Assembly: GCA_023247135.1 (NCBI GenBank)
Contig: JAHFHB010000040.1
Span: 1-10,602, forward strand
Direction: 5' to 3'
DNA: 10,602 bases
DNA from: Candidatus Omnitrophota bacterium
GTDB lineage: Bacteria; Omnitrophota; Omnitrophia; Omnitrophales; Aquincolibacteriaceae
Shown: piece by piece, positions 9,001 to 10,602 of the stretch
Numbering within the stretch: position 1 is the stretch's first letter
Layout of the letters: every line of letters begins with the position of its first letter
The notes under the pieces: model-generated
Told to the model about the DNA's origin: nothing
Database searches by the model: none
The model's input: only the letters and a program-made list of their open reading frames with translations
Translations under genes and position numbers: made by a program

Positions 9001-10602
9001 TGCGAGGAGCCCCGTAGGGGCGACGCGGCAATCTCAAGGGCCTGAGATTGCCCCTGTTTCTGACAAACAGGGACTATCTTCTCGGCGGCCAGGGAAAGCC
9101 GCCGTAGAGATTGCTTCGTCGCAAAAACCGCTTCTCGCAATGACGAATAATGAATTTATCTCGCCGTCTGCTACGGCTGGTGCACTGGCAAGGGCCGAGA
9201 TGAGAAGTGCAGACGATGACAGCTACGCGCAGGATGTGAAGCTTTGGGGTACGCTGCATCAGTTCGGAAAGGCGGTAGATGCGCTCGGAGAAAATTCGAT
9301 TCTAGGTTTCTGGAATTCTGCGCGGCTTTTGGTCAGGGCCTATCATCTGGAACAACAGATCGCGGGCCGTGAACCGGCATTTCAAAAGGAAATGTTTGCA
9401 CAACAGTTTAAAAAACATATCAGCGAAGTTCGCAACTACAAACTCAGAACGGATATCCTGACGCTGATCGGGTTTGTCGCTTTTGCCGCGTATGGCTACA
9501 TCGCGGCATGGGGCCTCGTGCAAGTTTTTGACGGCCTGGGAGTGGCGAAAATGGACTGGCAGCCTGTGGCACGCTGGGGCGCTGTCGCCAGCTCCGCTAC
9601 GTTTGCAGCCGTTGCCCGCCTCATTCCCACGGCGGTTGAGCTTCTCGCCCTGCGCCGCGAGCGCAACGATTCCGCGTCAACCACAAAGAAGGTCCGTTCT
9701 GAGATGCGTTCGGCAGATATCCCACCGGCGATTGCGGCGGAGGCGGATAAAAAAGCTATTCGCGAGGCTGTGCGGCTCAAGGGAACAGGCATCGCCGCCC
9801 GCATCGTGACGGCCCTGCCGCAGCTTTTCAACGCGGAAGCCGCCGGCGAGGAAAAACCAACTTCAACGTGGGTGCTTGCGCGCCTCAATGAAAATCCGGA
9901 TTACGGGATACAGATTATCAGAAAAGGCAGTGATGTGTGGCTGCAGCTCGCCGAAGGTTTTACGGTGAGCATGATCGACATGGAGGATGAATCAAAAACT
10001 CTTCCAGGTACGAAAGCATTTGCAGACATGAAAGTTCTTTGGCGCGAAAAAGTTCCGGAATGGCACCCCTGGCGGCCGCTTGTCAACGGATTAACCGCGG
10101 GACTGACCGATGAGCAGATCCAGGTTCTTGATCGCGAGGGCTATGGCCCCCGCCTTGCGGAACTGTACGCCTCAGTTCGTTCCGAGATGCGCCGGACGCG
10201 GAGGTCCGGCACTTCTGTGAACTCGCCGGTGGCTCGTTCAGATCAGGACACGGCCTTAACAAGGCCGTTGCCTGGGCAGTCCTTGCCTCCGGCAAGGGCC
10301 GAGATGCGAACGGGAGCTATAGGAGAAAAAGGGGGCATGAAATCAAGCATGCGTGCCGCGCGCGGGTTAGATCAGAGGGGCAAGAACATGGGGACGCATG
10401 TGGAGCGGCCGGCGGGCTTAGTGTTTGAACTGCGGAAAGCAGAACGTGTTGCTCGAGCAGGTTTATTTGATATCGAGGCTGTCCGAGGCTTGTTGCGCGA
10501 GGCAGATTTGGAGTCGGTACAGACGGTTAAACCTCATGTTATTGCAGAAATAAATGGGCTTGCAGATGGTTCAAAAACGATCACAACACATGTCATGCGG
10601 CA
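1..10602 (+). CDS. Interior of a giant multidomain protein gene (both ends outside window)
   Basis: One reading frame, with its first full codon at position 2, runs through the entire window for 3,533 codons without a stop. Neither the start nor the stop codon is present. Codon use is typical of coding DNA, and recognisable domains occur in the same frame from end to end, so it is real coding sequence and not a chance open frame. The order is: helical segment, membrane hairpin, kinase-like fold, long helical region, methyltransferase-like domain, 39-residue linker, chymotrypsin-fold protease-like domain, HEAT-like patch, second methyltransferase-like domain, repeat-derived linker, second membrane hairpin, second 39-residue linker, tail. 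An R-S-E-M-R box recurs between blocks. By hand translation there is one cysteine only. Giant genes of this kind are known in Omnitrophota; the overall function is unknown and no gene symbol is justified. The membrane segments suggest an envelope location, while the kinase-like and methyltransferase-like parts would normally need cytosolic cofactors. Confidence 0.93.
2..487 (+). other. Charged helical segment before the first RSEMR box
   Basis: Residues 1-162 of the visible protein. The first 60 or so residues are very rich in Arg, Lys, Glu and Ala (for example RQARQLRRDLAATKEHG) and look like a long amphipathic or coiled-coil helix. A mixed stretch follows, with many Gln, Trp and Tyr residues. 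It ends in a proline- and alanine-rich run (PLALPAPAENVEV) that leads straight into the first box, which fits an inter-block hinge. I recognise no family. It is the C-terminal end of a block that begins upstream of the window. Confidence 0.5.
488..502 (+). repeat. RSEMR box 1
   Basis: Codons read R-S-E-M-R (cgctccgagatgcgc), residues 163-167. It follows a Pro/Ala-rich hinge and precedes the first membrane hairpin, so it marks a block boundary. Confidence 0.8.
593..757 (+). other. Predicted transmembrane hairpin 1
   Basis: Two hydrophobic segments lie at about residues 198-220 (from IVLFSGILMGGFVAVVTV onward) and 234-252 (GVAVGAMLGLLPGMLLYLV). A short Gly/Ser loop (GLSGSSSVKG) separates them. 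Basic residues flank both outer sides (RWYRR before, KKA after), so by the positive-inside rule both ends would lie in the cytoplasm and the short loop outside. The arrangement of box, charged helix and two membrane segments recurs near the other end of the window (9191-9652), although the sequences are not obviously alike. Confidence 0.7.
758..1684 (+). other. Helical region of unknown function after the first membrane hairpin
   Basis: Residues 253-561. The sequence is mostly helix-forming, with regular amphipathic stretches and many Trp, Glu and Lys residues (for example KALQNWRETLPGNKEFELEQ and TPEKAREQMQVLLKQAAFLG). I see no catalytic motif. It runs without a box into the kinase-like fold, so it may be the N-terminal extension of that domain. 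Unrecognised. Confidence 0.4.
1685..2344 (+). other. Protein-kinase-like fold domain (putative, divergent)
   Basis: Residues about 562-781. Several landmarks of the protein kinase/phosphotransferase fold occur in the right order. A Gly/Ser-bearing turn (STTGSFRRHILFRM) resembles strands 1-2. A strand-3 lysine, K605, lies in AVEIKMPG. A helix-C-like glutamate, E623, lies in HYGETLRK. A hinge-like LLVLDYKGLTEY follows. A catalytic-loop-like Y-D-L-H-L-E-N gives D735 and N740 with the usual five-residue spacing, preceded by an 'LHRAGF' helix end as in kinases. A DFG-like metal site, D757, lies in VDVES. Between 'LHRAGF' and the aspartate there is a longer insert than in classical kinases, and the DFG and HRD consensus is not kept. 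It could equally be an aminoglycoside-phosphotransferase-like or ABC1-like relative, or an inactive pseudokinase. The assignment rests on motif order alone. Confidence 0.5.
2345..3781 (+). other. Long helical region of unknown function up to box 2
   Basis: Residues 782-1260. The region is dominated by helices of 15-25 residues separated by short turns, with repeated aliphatic heptad-like patterns (for example ERILMLVGLQKLLMFILPL and LRALDDLILLYNKKEL). This looks like an alpha-solenoid or helical bundle. The most hydrophobic stretch (about residues 1043-1052) is shorter and less clean than a membrane span. No catalytic motif is visible. It belongs to the same box-delimited block as the kinase-like fold, a block 1,098 residues long and the longest in the window. 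Confidence 0.35.
3782..3796 (+). repeat. RSEMR box 2
   Basis: R-S-E-M-R (cgttccgagatgcga), residues 1261-1265. It separates the kinase/helical block from the first methyltransferase block. The first 14 bases are identical to boxes at 5105 and 10178. Confidence 0.8.
3797..4390 (+). other. Unrecognised N-terminal part of the first methyltransferase block
   Basis: Residues 1266-1463. Mixed helix and strand. A strand-rich part (AALVWAIPGGPFEPILFYPF) is followed by a region rich in aromatic and basic residues (IQVFIRKFHKADYGRNP). It leads directly into the methyltransferase core and may form its substrate-binding or lid part. I do not recognise a family. Confidence 0.35.
4391..4987 (+). other. 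Class I SAM-dependent methyltransferase-like domain 1
   Basis: Residues about 1464-1662. Motif I reads KTVSEIGAGTGRIGAAAA, with the glycine-rich turn E1499-I-G-A-G-T-G1505. A helix follows, and then the strand-2 acidic residue D1523 in HVTMYDLTLL, which would hold the SAM ribose. A later 'NAKPGALFLVRV' matches the usual strand after motif III. The C-terminal strand pair (WIIHLKNSEL and GGKFFLLEA) fits the end of a Rossmann-like methyltransferase fold. The substrate cannot be read from the sequence. It ends directly at the 39-codon linker. The methyltransferase fold is fairly secure; activity is inferred. Confidence 0.65.
4988..5104 (+). repeat. 39-codon box-hairpin linker unit, copy A
   Basis: This 117-base unit begins with a box variant H-S-E-M-R (4988-5002) and runs up to the next full box at 5105. 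The protein starts HSEMRRPRRSGTTWVSP and ends SVSPEA. It matches copy B at 10178-10294 in exact length, in most of its first 17 residues, and in the DNA after the box (gaggtccggcac shared). The copy contains an imperfect hairpin at 5001-5020 (one mismatch) and a perfect 6-bp stem at 5068-5084 (TGCCGC, 5-base loop, GCGGCA). The protein is Arg-, Pro-, Gly- and Ser-rich and looks unstructured. Confidence 0.75.
5105..5119 (+). repeat. RSEMR box 4
   Basis: R-S-E-M-R (cgttccgagatgcgt), residues 1702-1706. It closes linker copy A on its downstream side and opens the protease-like block. Confidence 0.8.
5144..5686 (+). other. Chymotrypsin-fold protease-like domain with cysteine at the nucleophile position
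   Basis: Residues about 1715-1895. The pattern follows the trypsin/chymotrypsin (PA clan) fold. 'STGVIIEED' is an S-x-G-V-like strand. 'YYVLSLIHHLDEDQVQV' aligns with the usual 'VLTAAHVV...V' segment and puts the catalytic histidine at H1759 (H1760 is next to it). 'DGQNLAIYRF' aligns with the 'DLAVLK' strand but has N1795 at the aspartate position, with D1792 close by. 'G-L-C-G-I-P-I-F' then 'GSQLVGMTHGFF' aligns with 'G-x-S-G-G-P...' and 'GxViGi', with Cys1875 in place of serine. The 116-residue His-Cys spacing suits the family. A Cys nucleophile in this fold is typical of viral 3C-like proteases and rare in bacteria. It may be an active His-Cys dyad or a dead scaffold. C1875 is the only cysteine I find in the window. 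Confidence 0.5.
5687..6493 (+). other. Unrecognised region after the protease-like domain
   Basis: Residues 1896-2164. A helical stretch (LRGFVKRWHAYKTWRN) is followed by a mixed region with Gly, aromatic and Asn clusters (GQRGYFNTNFQ and VVGINGDFWDPVF), probable strands (GPYFAILNANATLTRYGEY and VRFWVVPTQKAKRY), and a basic helix-breaking run (PPKAKSKNRH). The run of alternating hydrophobic strands suggests a folded alpha/beta domain. I cannot assign a family. Confidence 0.35.
6494..6838 (+). other. Possible HEAT-like helical repeats
   Basis: Residues about 2165-2279. Two or three helix-turn-helix pairs show the alternation and internal Asp/Arg positions common in HEAT repeats, for example 'ALTQKVIEIAESDNETAG' followed by 'MRNHALYALKDSGLDSAF', then 'RDDPDPNRRAVALYARTRI'. 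Such repeats usually form protein-binding solenoids. The stretch is short and the repeat spacing irregular, so the call is tentative. Confidence 0.35.
6839..7348 (+). other. Unrecognised region before box 5
   Basis: Residues 2280-2449. It contains a basic segment (GKAHKKNRSKQGTS), a helix (WLYLLVDEFLQELISRLAKA), and a strand-rich end (LPLLIFTENSRRTKYGLARV followed by GWYLNEWGDGGKQEI) that may be a small beta domain. No family recognised. Confidence 0.3.
7349..7363 (+). repeat. RSEMR box 5
   Basis: R-S-E-M-R (cgctcggagatgcga), residues 2450-2454. It separates the protease/HEAT block from the second methyltransferase block. Confidence 0.8.
7364..8296 (+). other. Unrecognised mixed region before the second methyltransferase
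   Basis: Residues 2455-2765. A helical start is followed by a hydrophobic stretch (FLVQHLDLFIFSGLFMNLLG, about residues 2534-2553) that is a marginal membrane-span candidate because of its His, Gln and Asp. A beta-rich part follows (SGVNLEVKAG, REVRLVTKYDATRHIRVTY and ATLDVKFFPESQKAVIDG), and then helices. The repeated long strands with charged edges suggest a compact alpha/beta domain. I cannot name it. Confidence 0.35.
8297..8947 (+). other. Class I SAM-dependent methyltransferase-like domain 2
   Basis: Residues about 2766-2982. Motif I reads LKILEIGQGRGELAEIL (E2826-I-G-Q-G-R-G2832). The strand-2 acid is E2849 in LQAVELSPKNAAVL, and motif II is GDAN with D2869. A typical motif III region, DFDLVLFIDSIGQM, is followed by KKYLKPGGWIFITTPT, with K2906-P-G-G before the strand. 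This is the full order of a small-molecule-type class I methyltransferase (the Methyltransf_11/23-like group). Its motif sequences differ from domain 1, so the two do not look like a recent duplication. The substrate is unknown. The domain ends where the repeat-derived linker begins. Confidence 0.75.
8948..8962 (+). repeat. RSELR box 6 (variant)
   Basis: R-S-E-L-R (cgttccgagctgcgc), residues 2983-2987. One base differs from the consensus (CTG for ATG). It opens the repeat-derived linker on its upstream side. Confidence 0.75.
8994..9146 (+). mobile_element. In-frame MITE-like palindromic element read through as protein
   Basis: The ends form a perfect 12-bp inverted repeat (CGTCATTGCGAG at 8995-9006 and its complement at 9134-9145). 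One more T/A pair extends it to 8994 and 9146. The imperfect terminal repeat continues inward for about 40 bases, to GCAATCTC at 9028-9035 and GAGATTGC at 9107-9114. Nested hairpins fill the element: 9009-9021 (5 bp), 9027-9052 (perfect 10-bp stem, 6-base loop), 9052-9072 (8 bp) and 9083-9104 (7 bp). The end sequence CGTCATTGCGAG...GCAATCTC is a widespread non-coding bacterial repeat that I recognise. From 8994 to 9146 it is 153 bases (51 codons), has no stop in the gene's frame, and encodes for example SLVIARSPVGATRQSQG. No clear target-site duplication is visible. Confidence 0.8.
9191..9205 (+). repeat. RAEMR box 7 (variant)
   Basis: R-A-E-M-R (agggccgagatgaga), residues 3064-3068. It closes the MITE-bearing linker. 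The 16 bases GGCAAGGGCCGAGATG at 9187-9202 recur exactly at 10291-10306, at the downstream end of linker copy B. Confidence 0.75.
9206..9454 (+). other. Soluble helical segment before membrane hairpin 2
   Basis: Residues 3069-3151. Acidic at first (SADDDSYAQD), then amphipathic helices (NSARLLVRAYHLEQQIAG and QQFKKHISEVRNYKLRTD). The basic end next to the first membrane segment suggests a cytoplasmic side. No family recognised. Confidence 0.35.
9455..9652 (+). other. Predicted transmembrane hairpin 2
   Basis: Two hydrophobic segments lie at about residues 3152-3176 (ILTLIGFVAFAAYGYIAAWG onward) and 3192-3217 (WGAVASSATFAAVARLIPTA onward). A loop of about 15 residues (DGLGVAKMDWQPVAR) separates them. 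Basic residues flank both outer ends (YKLRTD before, LRRERN after), giving a predicted cytoplasmic-in, cytoplasmic-out hairpin as in hairpin 1. The second segment contains an Arg and a Pro and is the weaker of the two. Confidence 0.65.
9695..9709 (+). repeat. RSEMR box 8
   Basis: R-S-E-M-R (cgttctgagatgcgt), residues 3232-3236. It ends the second membrane-hairpin block. Confidence 0.8.
9710..10177 (+). other. Unrecognised small domain between boxes 8 and 9
   Basis: Residues 3237-3392, a 161-residue box-to-box block when box 8 is included. A helical start (AEADKKAIREAVRLKGTG) is followed by a strand-rich centre (WVLARLNENPDYGIQIIRKG, DVWLQLAEGFTVSMIDMED) and a helical end (GLTDEQIQVLDREGYGPRL). 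It looks like a compact alpha/beta domain. No family recognised. Confidence 0.35.
10178..10294 (+). repeat. 39-codon box-hairpin linker unit, copy B
   Basis: Exactly 117 bases, like copy A at 4988-5104. It runs from the R-S-E-M-R box at 10178-10192 to the R-A-E-M-R box at 10295. The protein starts RSEMRRTRRSGTSVNSP and ends SLPPA. Three perfect hairpins lie in a row: 10191-10210 (7-bp stem GCCGGAC/GTCCGGC, 6-base loop), 10251-10267 (7-bp stem, 3-base loop) and 10281-10297 (7-bp stem CCTTGCC/GGCAAGG, 3-base loop, running 3 bases into the closing box). A degenerate box start (ARSDQ) lies inside, near 10232. The middle differs from copy A. Confidence 0.75.
10295..10309 (+). repeat. RAEMR box 10 (variant)
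   Basis: R-A-E-M-R (agggccgagatgcga), residues 3432-3436. It closes linker copy B and shares 16 bases (10291-10306) with the box at 9191. Confidence 0.75.
10310..10602 (+). other. Start of a new, unrecognised block leaving the window
   Basis: Residues 3437-3533 and beyond. After a Gly- and basic-rich run (TGAIGEKGGMKSSMRAARG) come helices (LVFELRKAERVARAG and DIEAVRGLLREADLE), then a strand-like end (VKPHVIAEINGLADGSKTIT). By eye the codons are slightly more AT-rich than in the preceding blocks. No family recognised. Confidence 0.4.
10321..10339 (+). promoter_or_regulatory. Possible internal ribosome binding site and in-frame ATG
   Basis: A Shine-Dalgarno-like AGGAG (10321-10325) precedes an in-frame ATG at 10337-10339, with 11 bases between. 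It lies directly after a box and a hairpin-rich linker. The spacing is long, and there is no stop upstream in this frame. It may be a chance match or a relic of a once separate gene fused into the giant frame. Confidence 0.2.

Noticed and set aside
8573..9037. Antisense frame containing RRPYGAPRNDEG
   Set aside because: This peptide is the reverse-strand translation of the widespread palindromic repeat end, a common false gene call and not a protein.
8994..9146. The palindromic element as a transcription terminator
   Set aside because: No T-tract follows any stem, and the reading frame continues through it for hundreds of codons.
10191..10297. The three hairpins as terminators or a CRISPR-like array
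   Set aside because: There is no T-tract, the stems differ from each other, and the spacing is irregular.

Overview
The whole window is the interior of one giant protein-coding gene on the + strand. The frame whose first full codon is at position 2 stays open for 3,533 codons, to 10600, with no in-frame stop. The start and the end both lie outside the window. I see no intergenic gap, RNA gene, CRISPR array or second gene. The organism is most likely a member of Candidatus Omnitrophota (OP3). That phylum is known for a few exceptionally long genes, and I recall (but cannot verify here) that its predicted proteins carry recurring 'RSEMR'-like motifs. The taxon is therefore an inference. The composition is moderately GC-rich.

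The protein is modular and is cut into blocks by a recurring five-residue box, consensus R-S-E-M-R (DNA close to CGTTCCGAGATGCG). Copies start at 488, 3782, 4988, 5105, 7349, 8948, 9191, 9695, 10178 and 10295. In order, the layout is: a charged helical segment (2-487); a predicted membrane hairpin (593-757); a long helical region enclosing a protein-kinase-like fold (about 1685-2344); more helical sequence to 3781; an unrecognised part followed by a class I SAM-methyltransferase-like domain (about 4391-4987); a 39-codon linker (4988-5104); a chymotrypsin-fold protease-like domain with a cysteine where serine is usual (about 5144-5686); unrecognised sequence with a possible HEAT-like patch (6494-6838); an unrecognised mixed region; a second, different methyltransferase-like domain (about 8297-8947); a linker containing an in-frame MITE-like palindromic element (8994-9146); a second predicted membrane hairpin (9455-9652); an unrecognised block (9710-10177); a second copy of the 39-codon linker (10178-10294); and an unrecognised tail that leaves the window.

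Three things stand out. First, by hand translation the 3,533 residues contain a single cysteine, and it sits at the nucleophile position of the protease-like domain (G-L-C-G-I-P). Second, all three hairpin-rich linkers are bounded on both sides by an RSEMR-type box, and one of them is plainly a genomic repeat that is read through as protein. Third, the protein combines a kinase-like fold, two methyltransferase-like folds, a 3C-like protease fold and membrane hairpins, with a regular spacer motif between them. This resembles a polyprotein or a megascaffold. Whether the embedded protease cuts at or near the boxes is untested speculation. All domain calls were made by eye from motifs, without database searches.
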